Shown here one piece after another: positions 24,918 to 33,693 of a DNA stretch of 63,640 bases (position 1 is its first letter; each line of letters begins with the position of its first letter). The DNA is taken from positions 1 through 63,640 of the forward strand of contig JARVGI010000011.1 of NCBI GenBank assembly GCA_029762625.1. The letters run 5' to 3'. The notes below the pieces were generated by a model that ran no database searches, had not been told where the DNA came from, and worked only from the letters and a program-made list of their open reading frames with translations. The position numbers and the translations under genes are program-made. This DNA is from Methanomicrobiaceae archaeon (GTDB lineage: Archaea; Halobacteriota; Methanomicrobia; Methanomicrobiales; Methanomicrobiaceae).

Positions 24918-25592
24918 CTACATCGCTCCGCTGCCAAACCCGGGAATGGCGATTTTCCGCTCGATCATATGCAGCACCTTCATGCCCCCGTAGTTCATCA
25001 GGATGAAAATGCCCGCCGCCGCCAGGTAGATCGGCATGGTCACGTACGTCTGCGCGACGATCTGCGAGGCCCGCGTCAGGAGCTCCGCCACGCCGATGGC
25101 GTAGCAGACTGCAGAATCGGTCAGGATATTGGGGTATTCGTTGGACCACCCGGGAAGCGCAATGCGCATCGACTGGGGCAGGATGATCGAACGGACGGCG
25201 CACAATCGGTCCATGCCCAGCGACTGGGCGGCGACCATCTGCCCTTCTCCCACCGACTGGATGGCCCCCCGGAAGATCTGCGACTGGTAGGCCGCCCCGC
25301 GCAGGCCCAGCACGACGGCACCCACCACGAACGCGGACAGGTCGAAACCGAGACCAGGGAAGATGCCGAAATAAAAGAGGAAGAGCAGCACCAGGATGGG
25401 CAGGCCCCGGAAGAACCAGACATAGATGCCGATGGGCACCCGTACAAGACGCGACCCGTAGACCTGGCCCAGCGCCATGGGAAGGCCGATAATCACGCCG
25501 AGGCCCAGCGAGCTGAGCACCAGGCCGAAGGTGACGCCGATGCCCCTGAGCAGGTAGGGAAACCAGTCGAGGAGGATGGATATGAGCTCCAT
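24918..25592 (-). CDS. Amino-acid ABC transporter permease B
   Basis: 224 residues, HisM/GlnP family with an N-terminal helix, and the EAA loop A-A-Q-S-L-G-M-D-R-L-C-A-V-R-S-I-I-L-P-Q near 120-139. It is a paralog of permease A with the same Q-S-L-G-M/Q-A-L-G-M core. It abuts the ATPase gene and follows the binding protein gene after about 140 bases that contain a second AT-rich promoter-like element (25687-25697). Confidence 0.9.
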   Translation of the reverse strand: MELISILLDWFPYLLRGIGVTFGLVLSSLGLGVIIGLPMALGQVYGSRLVRVPIGIYVWFFRGLPILVLLFLFYFGIFPGLGFDLSAFVVGAVVLGLRGAAYQSQIFRGAIQSVGEGQMVAAQSLGMDRLCAVRSIILPQSMRIALPGWSNEYPNILTDSAVCYAIGVAELLTRASQIVAQTYVTMPIYLAAAGIFILMNYGGMKVLHMIERKIAIPGFGSGAM

Positions 25593-25733
25593 GAATCAGT
25601 TCCTGAATATTGAGGGGATGCAGCAGGTCTGCTCCAGTGCACCAACAACAGACCGCTCTGGGGTATAGAGATTCTCCGAAGGAAAGGAAATAAAAGTTGT
25701 TAATTCATTCCCTTTCAAAAAATGAGGGGCCGT

Positions 25734-26516
25734 TCAGGCAAGCCCGTACTTTTCCTTGAGTTCTTCCCAGGACGGGTCGGCCTGCAGGTTGGCGAGGCCT
25801 TCGTTGATCATGCCGAGCAGTTCGGTATCGCCCTTGCGTACGGCAACGCCATAGTTCTCGCCGGTGTCGATCTCGCCGATGATCTCAACGGGTTTGTCGG
25901 CGATGGCGTCCTCCATGGGAGGCCGGTCGTACATGGCCGCATCGATACGCCTGTTGACGAGATCGGTGATCACGAGGGGGAAGCTGTCGTAGGTGTTGAG
26001 ATCCCCTTCGTCCATCATCCCGGTATCGATGAGGTTCTCCTCAACCCAGAACGCTGCCGTGGTGCCCCGCTGGGCGCCGATCACCAGTGTTCCTGCATGG
26101 AGATCGTCCATGGTGATGGTGGAACCCTCATAGACGGCGACCGCCTGGTTGATCGTCCAGTAGGGGTTGGAGAAGTCAACCTTTTCGGCGCGCTCCTCGG
26201 TAATGGTCATCCCTGAATAGATCAGGTCGATCTTTCCTGCCTGCAGGGCGGGGATGATGCCGTCCCACGCCGTGGGCTGGAAGGTGACCTCGAATCCCTG
26301 GTCTTCGGCGATCCACTGCATGGATTCCACGTCAAAGCCGACGGCGTTGCCCTGGGAATCCAGGTAGGAATACGGGGGGTACTCCGCATCGATGCCCACG
26401 ACATACGTCTGTGTCTCGACGCCGCCGTCAGGCTCGCTCGTGTCAGTGCACCCTGCAAACGCGATTGCCAGAACCGCACACACACACACTAATGCACATA
26501 TTACTCTGTTGTCCAT
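25734..26516 (-). CDS. Polar amino-acid ABC transporter substrate-binding lipoprotein 2
   Basis: 260 residues, the same length as and strongly similar to the protein at 20943 (same F-A-G-C-T-D-T-S-E-P-D-G-G lipid-attachment region, V-E-S-M-Q-W-I-A-E-D-Q, W-D-G-I-I-P-A-L-Q-A-G). Residues differ in the pocket region (V-D-F-S-N-P-Y-W-T-I-N-Q-A versus V-A-F-S-D-P-Y-W-V-V-N-Q-D), so specificity may differ. It heads the permease/ATPase operon. The signal sequence is again encoded by a CA/TG run, and the gene is predicted to be leaderless. Confidence 0.9.
   Translation of the reverse strand: MDNRVICALVCVCAVLAIAFAGCTDTSEPDGGVETQTYVVGIDAEYPPYSYLDSQGNAVGFDVESMQWIAEDQGFEVTFQPTAWDGIIPALQAGKIDLIYSGMTITEERAEKVDFSNPYWTINQAVAVYEGSTITMDDLHAGTLVIGAQRGTTAAFWVEENLIDTGMMDEGDLNTYDSFPLVITDLVNRRIDAAMYDRPPMEDAIADKPVEIIGEIDTGENYGVAVRKGDTELLGMINEGLANLQADPSWEELKEKYGLA
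26477..26489. repeat. CA dinucleotide run inside the signal-peptide codons
   Basis: Thirteen alternating bases encode V-C-V-C in the signal sequence of binding protein 2, at the same place as the run in binding protein 1. Confidence 0.7.
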
Positions 26517-26537
26517 CGTCTGATTTTTCGGGGTGGA

Positions 26538-26548
26538 GATATATAGCA
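26538..26548 (-). promoter_or_regulatory. TATA box of the amino-acid ABC operon
   Basis: GCTATATATC on the minus strand predicts a start near 26518, two bases from the ATG at 26516. Confidence 0.6.
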
Positions 26549-26712
26549 GTTATGAAACGACCCGGAAACAGTCGCGATTGGAAAAAAGATTGTTGCAACG
26601 AAATGTGCAGGAAAACCGGATGTGTGCCCCGGGACAGTGGCGATGGGGGGTTTGATGGGGGAGTACCGCTTACAGGTGAATAGCCATCCATCTTCCGCCC
26701 GGAGTGTGCACC

Positions 26713-27639
26713 GTGACCGACTTTTTCCTCGTCGCCGACCGGATCCTGATCCTCACCCTGCTCATCGCCGCAGGCTACGCCTCGCTGCGCACCGGCATCC
26801 TCACCCACCGGTCGTTGAAAAGCCTCTCCTCGTTTTTGATCAACGTCACCCTGCCCGCCCTGATCCTGGTCTCCCTGCAGGTGCCCGTCTCCGGGGCGCT
26901 TATCAGCGGCGCCGGCGAGATCGCGGCGCTCTCGCTGGTATACTACGCCCTCTCGCTCGCCATCGCCGCCGCGGTGCTGCACGCCCTCGGGACCCGCGCC
27001 GGCGAACGAGGGGTGTTCGCCTTCGCCCTGGTCTTTCCGAACGTCGGCTTCATGGGATTCCCGGTCATCGAAACGCTCTACGGCAGTGAAGCGCTCTTCT
27101 ATGCGGTGATCTGCAACCTGGTCTTCAACGTGCTGGTCTTTTCGGTGGGCATCATGATGATGACCGGCGGCGCGGGGGGACGGGGAGGATTTGAGCCCGG
27201 GATGCTGCTCAACGCGGGCATCGCCGCATCCCTGCTGGGGCTGGCGCTCTTTTTGCTCTCGGTGCGGATCCCCTCCCCCCTCATCGAGGCACTGGAGCTG
27301 CTCGGGGGGATCACCACCCCGCTGGCCATGGTCGTGGTGGGGGCGCTGCTGGCCACCTTCCCGGCGCGCCGGATGGTGGAGGACTGGCGGATCGGGGTCG
27401 CCGCCGCGGTCCGCCTGCTGGTCATCCCCCTCGCGGCCTGGCTGGCGCTGCGGCCTTTCGCCGGGGACGGGCTCGCCTTCGCCGTGCTCATCACCCTCGC
27501 CGCCATGCCCACCGCCGCCAACACCGTCATCTTCGCCGAGGAGTACGACGCCGACGCCCTGCTGGCCTCCCGGATCGTCTTCGTCACCACCATGAGCTCG
27601 GTGGTCACCATCCCCCTCCTGACCGGGCTGCTCTTCTGA
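26713..27639 (+). CDS. AEC (auxin efflux carrier) family transporter
   Basis: 308 residues, about ten helices in two five-helix halves, with the family features L-P-A-L-I-L near 47, F-P-N-V-G-F-M-G-F-P near 106 and A-A-M-P-T-A-A-N-T near 263 just before the last helices. AEC members export or import organic acids such as malate; the substrate is not evident. The start is GTG at 26713 with GGAGTG before it; GTG 26704 is also in frame. A hairpin terminator follows. Confidence 0.85.
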   Translation: MTDFFLVADRILILTLLIAAGYASLRTGILTHRSLKSLSSFLINVTLPALILVSLQVPVSGALISGAGEIAALSLVYYALSLAIAAAVLHALGTRAGERGVFAFALVFPNVGFMGFPVIETLYGSEALFYAVICNLVFNVLVFSVGIMMMTGGAGGRGGFEPGMLLNAGIAASLLGLALFLLSVRIPSPLIEALELLGGITTPLAMVVVGALLATFPARRMVEDWRIGVAAAVRLLVIPLAAWLALRPFAGDGLAFAVLITLAAMPTAANTVIFAEEYDADALLASRIVFVTTMSSVVTIPLLTGLLF

Positions 27640-27641
27640 GC

Positions 27642-27665
27642 GGGCAAAGCGGCGGGTTTTTGCCC
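27642..27665 (+). terminator. Terminator after the AEC transporter gene
   Basis: GGGCAAA (27642-27648) pairs with TTTGCCC (27659-27665); the right arm itself begins with a run of five T. Confidence 0.45.
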
Positions 27666-27687
27666 TGCGCCATAGATGGAGAGATCA

Positions 27688-28902
27688 ATGACGGAGGCGG
27701 AGGTGCTGCGGCGCACCGAGATCGAGGGGGGGTACCTCCTCACCCTGGAGCGGGAGGATTTCTCCCGCATCTATCCCGGCATGGTGCGCTACACGGTGCG
27801 GGTGCGCTCGGGGGGGAAGACCCGGGCGGCGTTTCGCACCAACACCTACGAGTATACGCCGGGGATGCCGCTCGATGCCCGGGAGTCGGCCCGCGAGACC
27901 TTTGAGGAGTGGGCGCGGGAGCTCGCCGCGGACCCCGGGGCGTTCATCGGCGCCCGGCAGCCGCCTCCGCGGGTGGGGTCGGCGATCCCGGTCACCGACG
28001 TGCTGGTCATCCAGGGCAGCCCCCGGGCGGGCGGCAACTGCAGCATCATGGCCGACCTCGCGGCCTCGGCGGCCCGGGAGGCGGACAGGACGGCGCAGGT
28101 CATCTTTCCCGACGACCTCTATATCCGCCCCTGCATCGGCTGCTACTGGTGCTATAACTTCGCGCAGTGCACCTTCGACGACGACATGGAGGGGGTCATC
28201 GCCGCCATCAGGGGCGCCCGGCTCATCGTCGTCTGCACCCCGGTCTACACCGACACGGTGCCGGCGGCCCTCAAGATGGTCATCGACCGCTGCCAGGCCT
28301 ACCACGCCGAGCGGGCCCTCTTCGGCGGGCCGGAGGGCCAGACGGGGCTGCTGCTGGCGGTGGCCGGGCGCACCGGCGAGGAGAACTTCCGGTGCGTCCG
28401 CACCGTGGTGCGGGATTTCTTCCGCAACCTGGGCATCGGGCCCTGCGGCGAGGTGCTCGCCGGGGGTATGGACCGGGCGCGGGACGTGCGCACCCTGCCC
28501 GGGATCGAACGCCGGGTGCGTGCGGCGGTGACGGCCTGCCTGAAGAGCGATGGAGGAGAGACAGCGATAGCAACCTTATCCGGCCTTCCCCCGGCGAAGG
28601 AATATATGGTGGGACAGGCACATCACTGCTCTATGGTGGACAGGGAGAAGCAGGTGGCACTGATGGCGCGGGTGGAGGATCTCTTCAACCTCACCGATGC
28701 AGACCAGGTGCGGGAGATCGAGCGCAAGCTCACCGAATTCGGGTTCGTGGAGAAGGGAGCGGACCCGGCGGCGATCGCCATGGAGCATGCCGACCTCGAG
28801 CTCTTCATCGAGATCGAGCTCGACGAGGAGGGAAGGGTGCACGGCTACGAGCTGCTCCCCTTCGACGAGCTCGCAAAAAAGCAGGAGCGGTTCCGCTGGT
28901 AG
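27688..28902 (+). CDS. Three-part iron-sulfur flavoprotein
   Basis: 404 residues. Residues ~1-105 are a domain I do not recognise, with Y-T-V-R-V-R-S-G-G-K-T and E-Y-T-P-G-M. Residues ~110-280 are an NADPH-dependent FMN reductase-like flavodoxin fold: I-Q-G-S-P-R-A-G-G-N-C-S near 112, then the compact cluster C-I-G-C-Y-W-C-Y-N-F-A-Q-C near 150 that binds a 4Fe-4S cluster in archaeal Isf proteins. Residues ~290-404 are helical with A-H-H-C-S-M-V-D. It is probably a redox enzyme moving electrons from a ferredoxin to FMN; the role of the flanking domains is unknown. The ATG at 27688 follows GGAGAG and is preferred to 27676. Confidence 0.8.
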   Translation: MTEAEVLRRTEIEGGYLLTLEREDFSRIYPGMVRYTVRVRSGGKTRAAFRTNTYEYTPGMPLDARESARETFEEWARELAADPGAFIGARQPPPRVGSAIPVTDVLVIQGSPRAGGNCSIMADLAASAAREADRTAQVIFPDDLYIRPCIGCYWCYNFAQCTFDDDMEGVIAAIRGARLIVVCTPVYTDTVPAALKMVIDRCQAYHAERALFGGPEGQTGLLLAVAGRTGEENFRCVRTVVRDFFRNLGIGPCGEVLAGGMDRARDVRTLPGIERRVRAAVTACLKSDGGETAIATLSGLPPAKEYMVGQAHHCSMVDREKQVALMARVEDLFNLTDADQVREIERKLTEFGFVEKGADPAAIAMEHADLELFIEIELDEEGRVHGYELLPFDELAKKQERFRW

Positions 28903-29001
28903 GGGGCCGGGTTTTCGTCCGCTTCACCCCGCCTGTTCGGAGCAGCCCCCTCCCCGGTGCACATCGCCGGCCCTGCCGGGGCTTTGGGGGCCGCACGGCG
29001 C

Positions 29002-29433
29002 TCACCCAAGCGCGAACTGCACCGCGGTCGGGTACTTCCGGCCGATGGCGTAGGCGATGGCCCGGCCCACCCAGAGCCTGCCCTCGTGCATCCGCCGCAG
29101 TTCGGAGAGGTCGCCGAGGGCCTGCAGCGCCTGCACGGCCACCTCGTCATTGAGGTAACAACTCCCCGGCACATCGGGGGAGAACCGGAAGGTGATGGGC
29201 AGGCGCAGCCGCCGGTGCAGGACGGGAGGCACGTTTTCGCCGAAGCGATCGATCACCGCTTTGTCGAAGCGGTAGGGCTCCCCGGCCCTGGTGACCGCCT
29301 GCGGTTCCTCCTCGGCGAGCAGCACGGAGAGTCGTTTTCTCTCCTCCACCAGCCCCTGCCGCAAGCGGGCCGCCTCGATCCCCATCCACCGCCGGAAGAC
29401 CGATTCCTCATCGATGCGCGGCCGCCATGACAT
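29002..29433 (-). CDS. UPF0216 (DUF61) family protein
   Basis: 143 residues. Blocks typical of this archaeal family are visible: F-R-R-W-M-G-I-E near the N-terminus, R-K-R-L-S-V-L-L-A-E-E-E-P near 34, then L-R-L-P-I-T-F near 75 and a C-terminal G-R-K-Y-P. Its function is unknown. It lies alone between two plus-strand genes. Confidence 0.75.
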   Translation of the reverse strand: MSWRPRIDEESVFRRWMGIEAARLRQGLVEERKRLSVLLAEEEPQAVTRAGEPYRFDKAVIDRFGENVPPVLHRRLRLPITFRFSPDVPGSCYLNDEVAVQALQALGDLSELRRMHEGRLWVGRAIAYAIGRKYPTAVQFALG

Positions 29434-29583
29434 GGTGCGTGGGTGTGGTGCGGTGGAGCGGTTAATGGTTGCGGCGGGGCATGATGCCCTGCGCCGGACT
29501 TCCGCAACGGTCCCGGGGTGAATACCCCCGCCACCACCACCCCAACATTTTTACCAGATTGTTGAATACAAAGTAGTATACTT

Positions 29584-31020
29584 ATGTCTCAACAAATGTT
29601 TGTTGACCGGGACCGAGAACTGCAGTTTCTCGTGGACCGGTATCATTCTCCGGTGCCGGAATGCCTGGTCCTCTACGGGAGGCGGCGGGTGGGGAAGACC
29701 ACACTCCTTGCCCGGTTTCTGCAGGACGTGCCGGGATTTTATTTTCTGGCCACGGAAGAGGGGACCGCAAGCAACATCCGGGATTTTTCCCGTTATGCGG
29801 GGGACTATCTGGATGACCCGGATTTCGAGCGGAGCACCTACCCGGACTGGCCGGCAGTGATCAGGGTACTGGTCCGGCACCGGAACTTCTCTCCGCCCGG
29901 CGGGGGCAAAGTGGTCATCGTCATCGATGAATTCCCCTACCTCATCGCCAGGGACCGGGCCACCCCCTCGCTCTTCCAGAAGGTCTGGGACACGGTGCTT
30001 GCGGAGGAGCAGGTGGTGCTGGTGCTCTCGGGCTCGTCGGTGAGCGCCATGGAGACGGATGTGCTCGGCTACAGAAGCCCGCTCTACGGCAGAAGGACCG
30101 GGCAGTGGCAGCTCGAGCCCATCCCCTACCCCTATCTCCGGGAATTCCTCCCATATGACGAGGAGCACCTTGTCATCGCCTGGTGCGTGCTCGGGGGGAT
30201 TCCCGCCTACCTCCGGATGTTCCGGCCCGATCGCTCCCTCTGGGAGAACGTGGAGGAGCAGATGCTCAGCAAGGGAGCATACCTGTATCCGGAAGCAGAA
30301 CTCCTGATGCAGTACGAGTTCCGGGAAACGGGGAATTACATGGCGATTCTCCGCGCCCTGGTGGCCGGGCATACCACTCTATCTGCGCTCTGCCAGAAGA
30401 CCGGGCTCGACAAAAGCATGGCCTCCAAGTACCTCGCGGTCCTCTCCCGCATGCATCTCGTCAAGGACGAGGTGCCGGTGACGGCACACGCGGGCTACCG
30501 GAGGAGGCACTACCGGCTGACCGATCCGTACCTGGCCTTCTGGTTCCGCTTCGTGTATCCCCACCGGTCGGAGACCGAGACCGGGCAGAGCTACGAGGTA
30601 CTCTCCTCTGTCCGAAACGAAATCGCCCCCTATTGCGGGCGGATGTTCGAACTCCTCTGCGAAGACATGGTGCGCAGTGGCATCCTCTTTCCGGATTTTT
30701 CCCGTTCACGGCTGGGGCGGTGGTGGCACAAGGAGACAGAGATCGACCTCGTGGGGCTGGACGAGAACTCGGGAACTGCACTCTTCTGCGAGTGCAAATG
30801 GTCCGTCCTCACCAACCGCCAGGCACGGGCCGTCCTCGCGGCGCTGCAGGAAAAGGCACATGAGGTCCGATGGCGAAACGGGGAGCGAAAAGAACGGTTT
30901 GCCCTGGTGGCAAAGCGGATCGAAGGGAAAGATCAGTTGATCCGGGAAGGCTATCTGGTCGGCGACCTTGAGGATATTGCGGAATCTTCCAGAGAATATC
31001 TGGCTATACAGGGGGGGTGA
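29584..31020 (+). CDS. Archaeal AAA-type ATPase with DUF234 nuclease-like domain
   Basis: 478 residues. Walker A is G-R-R-R-V-G-K-T-T near 32-40 and Walker B V-I-V-I-D-E-F-P-Y near 112. A winged helix follows (L-S-A-L-C-Q-K-T-G-L-D-K-S near 270), then a C-terminal DUF234 domain with E-I-D-L-V-G near 388 and C-E-C-K-W near 405, the D...ExK pattern of PD-(D/E)XK nucleases. Such genes are multi-copy in archaea and their targets are unknown; several resemble selfish or defence modules. GC content of the 5' flank is lower than in neighbouring genes. A short inverted repeat AAGTA-gta-TACTT abuts the start. Confidence 0.85.
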   Translation: MSQQMFVDRDRELQFLVDRYHSPVPECLVLYGRRRVGKTTLLARFLQDVPGFYFLATEEGTASNIRDFSRYAGDYLDDPDFERSTYPDWPAVIRVLVRHRNFSPPGGGKVVIVIDEFPYLIARDRATPSLFQKVWDTVLAEEQVVLVLSGSSVSAMETDVLGYRSPLYGRRTGQWQLEPIPYPYLREFLPYDEEHLVIAWCVLGGIPAYLRMFRPDRSLWENVEEQMLSKGAYLYPEAELLMQYEFRETGNYMAILRALVAGHTTLSALCQKTGLDKSMASKYLAVLSRMHLVKDEVPVTAHAGYRRRHYRLTDPYLAFWFRFVYPHRSETETGQSYEVLSSVRNEIAPYCGRMFELLCEDMVRSGILFPDFSRSRLGRWWHKETEIDLVGLDENSGTALFCECKWSVLTNRQARAVLAALQEKAHEVRWRNGERKERFALVAKRIEGKDQLIREGYLVGDLEDIAESSREYLAIQGG

Positions 31021-31109
31021 AGGAAAGATACCCCGGAGGCTGGCCCCCTCGATCCCCATCCACCGCGGCGGCATACCCTTAAGGACGATTGCCTGCAGAG
31101 AGAGGATCA

Positions 31110-31565
31110 ATGCCCGTAAAACCTGCGTCGCCCGGCACCATCCACACCATAGGCACCGCCGCCCGCAGCCCGCAAGCGTTCCTCGCCCTCCTCGAGGCGT
31201 TCGGCATCGAGGTGCTCGTGGACGTGCGATCCGTCCCGGCGAGCCGTTTCGAACATTTCTCCCGGGAGAACCTCGCCGCGCTCTGCCGGGGCCGGGGCGT
31301 CGACTACCGGTGGATGGGCGAGAGCCTGGGCGGTCTTCGTGAAGGAGGCTACGAGGCCCATATGGCGACGCCCGCCTTCCTGCAGGGCATCGAGCGGCTG
31401 GAGGAGCTCGCCCGCGAGCGCGTTTGCGCCCTCTGCTGCGCCGAGCGCCTCCCCTGGCGGTGCCACCGCTGGCGGATCGCCGGCTTTCTGGAGCGGCGGG
31501 GCTGGCGGGTGCTGCACATCATCGACGAGGGCAGCGCGGTGCGCCACGCCGGGCTGCCCCTGTAG
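31110..31565 (+). CDS. DUF488 family protein
   Basis: 151 residues. Family motifs are H-T-I-G-T-A-A-R-S near residue 12, V-D-V-R-S-V-P-A-S-R near 37, Y-R-W-M-G-E-S-L-G-G near 66 and C-A-E-R-L-P-W-R-C-H-R near 110. The function is not known; the Cys/His cluster suggests metal or nucleotide binding. AGAGAGGATCA precedes the ATG. Convergent with the flavoprotein gene downstream. Confidence 0.85.
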   Translation: MPVKPASPGTIHTIGTAARSPQAFLALLEAFGIEVLVDVRSVPASRFEHFSRENLAALCRGRGVDYRWMGESLGGLREGGYEAHMATPAFLQGIERLEELARERVCALCCAERLPWRCHRWRIAGFLERRGWRVLHIIDEGSAVRHAGLPL

Positions 31566-31571
31566 GGATTC

Positions 31572-32147
31572 TCATTCGTGGATCGTTTTGAGCAGCCAGG
31601 CCATGTTCTCGCCGAGACGGCGCATGGTGGCCATCCCCTCCTCGTCCTCCTCCACCTCGCCGGGCGCAAGTCCCATGCCGAGGTTCCAGTACGAGGAGCC
31701 CACGGTGACCATCTCGCTGATGCCGAAGAGGTGGTTGATGGAGTCGAGAGCGTGGACGGCACCCGCCCGCCGGACTGCCACCACCCCCGCCCCCACCTTG
31801 CGGGCAAGCAGCCCCCCGCTGGCCCCGCACACGAACCCGGCGCGGTCGATGAGCGCCTTGGTCTCGGGGGTGATGTCGGCGTAGTAGGTGGGCGAGCCGA
31901 TCAGAATCCCGTCGGCGGCGGCCATTTTTTCGATGCAGTCGTTGATAATGTCAGTTTCGATAACGCACCGGCCGTCCCGGTTCTCCCTGCACTGCATGCA
32001 GGCGGTGCAGCCGCGGATTGCCCGCCCACCGACCTGCACGGCCTCCGTCTCGATGCCCTCCTTTTCCAGCGCCCCGCAGACTTCCGCCAGCAGGCGGGCG
32101 GTGTTGCCCTCGCTGCGGGGGCTCCCGTTGAATGCCACGACCTTCAT
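31572..32147 (-). CDS. Iron-sulfur flavoprotein (flavodoxin family)
   Basis: 191 residues. The FMN loop is [11 protein letters not shown] near 5-15. A C-T-A-C-M-Q-C-x7-C cluster near 47-61 is the compact 4Fe-4S motif of methanogen Isf proteins, and G-S-P-T-Y-Y-A-D near 84 contacts the flavin. It is probably an electron-transfer protein between ferredoxin and an oxygen- or redox-stress acceptor. It precedes a VOC gene on the same strand in the opposite order (VOC upstream), so the two are likely cotranscribed. Confidence 0.85.
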   Translation of the reverse strand: MKVVAFNGSPRSEGNTARLLAEVCGALEKEGIETEAVQVGGRAIRGCTACMQCRENRDGRCVIETDIINDCIEKMAAADGILIGSPTYYADITPETKALIDRAGFVCGASGGLLARKVGAGVVAVRRAGAVHALDSINHLFGISEMVTVGSSYWNLGMGLAPGEVEEDEEGMATMRRLGENMAWLLKTIHE

Positions 32148-32174
32148 GGAACGGCTCCTCCGTCGCGGGCGAGG

Positions 32175-32546
32175 CTATACCCCCTCCGCTTCCTCCTCCC
32201 AGACCCCGAAGGGGTTGCCCTCGGTGTCCGTGCAGACGGCAAGGAAGCCGAACCCGGGCACCGCCGTCCTCGGCATCGTGATGCTCCCACCGAGCGCCTC
32301 CACCTGTGCGAGGGTGGCATCGAGGTCGGCAACCCCGACGTAGTTCATACTGCGCTGCCCGGGATCACCCCGTTTGCCCAGACCCCCGCCGATTCCCGGC
32401 GAGCCGTCAAGGGCGGCAGTCTCGATCAGGGAGTCGTCGTACGGGCCCCCGGATTTTTCGAATTTCCATCCGAAGAGTTCACGGTAGAACGCCATCGCCC
32501 TGCGGGTGTCGTCCGCGGGGAGGTCGAAGTGGACAATGGTCGCCAT
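32175..32546 (-). CDS. VOC (glyoxalase/bleomycin-resistance) superfamily protein
   Basis: 123 residues. Two beta-alpha-beta-beta-beta modules: H-F-D-L-P-A-D-D near residue 6 (metal-ligand His), and a C-terminal D-T-E-G-N-P-F-G-V-W-E near 108 with the second-module signature. The CFP30-type subfamily is the closest in pattern. Substrate unknown. AGGTGA precedes the ATG. It sits 27 bases upstream of the flavoprotein gene. Confidence 0.8.
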   Translation of the reverse strand: MATIVHFDLPADDTRRAMAFYRELFGWKFEKSGGPYDDSLIETAALDGSPGIGGGLGKRGDPGQRSMNYVGVADLDATLAQVEALGGSITMPRTAVPGFGFLAVCTDTEGNPFGVWEEEAEGV

Positions 32547-32647
32547 TCGATTGTCACCTGATGAGGAGTGGCGCCGGGGCGTAATGAGGGTTTGCCCCGC
32601 CGGGCCGGACACACCTTTTTATCCAGAGCCGCCAAAGATCCCCATCA

Positions 32648-32968
32648 ATGAGCGATAACGAAGGGCATTTTGAGAAAGGGCGCTGGGTCGAGGGGGAGCC
32701 CCCGCAACCCGACGAACCGGAGCCCGCTGTCGAAGGGCCGGAAGCAGCCGCCGACGCGCCCGAGACGGAGCGCCTCATCGGCGAAGCATCCCAATCAGTG
32801 CACCGGGCCATCGAGGACGTCATCCGCGCCGGACGCCATCTCTTCGGCACCCAGGAAGGCCGGGAACACATCGAAAAGAAGGTGCGCAAGGCCGGCGACG
32901 AGCTGGAGAAGGCCATCGACGACGTGGCCGAGGCCGCCCGGCAGACACTGGAAAAGCGGAAGAAATAA
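32648..32968 (+). CDS. Hypothetical helical protein
   Basis: 106 residues: an acidic, Pro/Glu-rich N-terminal third and a charged amphipathic helix or coiled coil from ~42 to the basic end K-R-K-K. No known domain. A CTTTTTATCC element centred near 32619 predicts a start almost at the ATG (leaderless). It may be a DNA- or membrane-associated accessory protein, but nothing in the sequence proves that. Confidence 0.6.
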   Translation: MSDNEGHFEKGRWVEGEPPQPDEPEPAVEGPEAAADAPETERLIGEASQSVHRAIEDVIRAGRHLFGTQEGREHIEKKVRKAGDELEKAIDDVAEAARQTLEKRKK

Positions 32969-33066
32969 CTCATTTTTCAGCATTCTCCGCTGATTCAAGC
33001 GCCGGAGGTCAGGCCTGCCGCTGACACGACGACACACGCTCTCCGGACCAAATACTGGCCGCCCTT

Positions 33067-33585
33067 TCACGGTGCCGGCTTGAGGAAGAACCGCCACTTG
33101 CAGTACATAGCCGGCGGATGGGGATCCGGGGGGGCAAAGAGGCATTCCACGCCGATCCGCTCGTCGATTTCCTGCGCAAAAGTCGTGAATTCGGCGCGGT
33201 GCATCTCCCTGCAGACATATTCTCCCAGACCCCGGCGCAGCCTCGCCTCCTGCGTGGGGCAGGAGGGCACGGAGATGATGACCTCATCCTCTCCCTCCTC
33301 GATCTCATAGCCCACGATTATGGCCCACGGGAAGAGCCGCTGGACCTTCACGAACCCTTCCAGCCCTTTTTCCGTGATGCCGAACCGCTCCGCCAGATCC
33401 CGTGCGGCCATGGAAGCGACACGCCCCCATACCCGTTCATTCACTGCTTCCGCGGTTTCCTGCCCGAATTGCTCTGCAATATAGATACACCAGAACGCGT
33501 CCACCACCCGGTAGTGCCACAGCAGGAATGCAAGGTACTCCCGGATCTCCACGGAGGTCATCCCGTCAAAGATCTCAGTATTCAT
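33067..33585 (-). CDS. DUF6125 family protein
   Basis: 172 residues. It shares the pattern of a family common in methanogens and anaerobes: an N-terminal helical part with [14 protein letters not shown][10 protein letters not shown] near 44, a middle [12 protein letters not shown], and a C-terminal [12 protein letters not shown] with Y-C-K-W-R-F. The conserved Cys and His suggest metal or hydrolase activity, but no function is proven. The ATG at 33585 has GGGAG five bases upstream; 33597 with AGGTGA is equally plausible. Confidence 0.65.
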   Translation of the reverse strand: MNTEIFDGMTSVEIREYLAFLLWHYRVVDAFWCIYIAEQFGQETAEAVNERVWGRVASMAARDLAERFGITEKGLEGFVKVQRLFPWAIIVGYEIEEGEDEVIISVPSCPTQEARLRRGLGEYVCREMHRAEFTTFAQEIDERIGVECLFAPPDPHPPAMYCKWRFFLKPAP

Positions 33586-33693
33586 GGTAGCTCCCATGCG
33601 CATCACCTCTCCCGAACCGCGCTGCTTGGCCGTTTTTCTCCACCCTCTACTGCCCCGGCCCTCATGAATCCCGGATCAGGCCGGGGATGGCGG

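Noticed and set aside
29584-31020. The DUF234 ATPase as part of a defence island
   Set aside because: No other defence genes lie nearby; single copies of this family are scattered in archaeal genomes.
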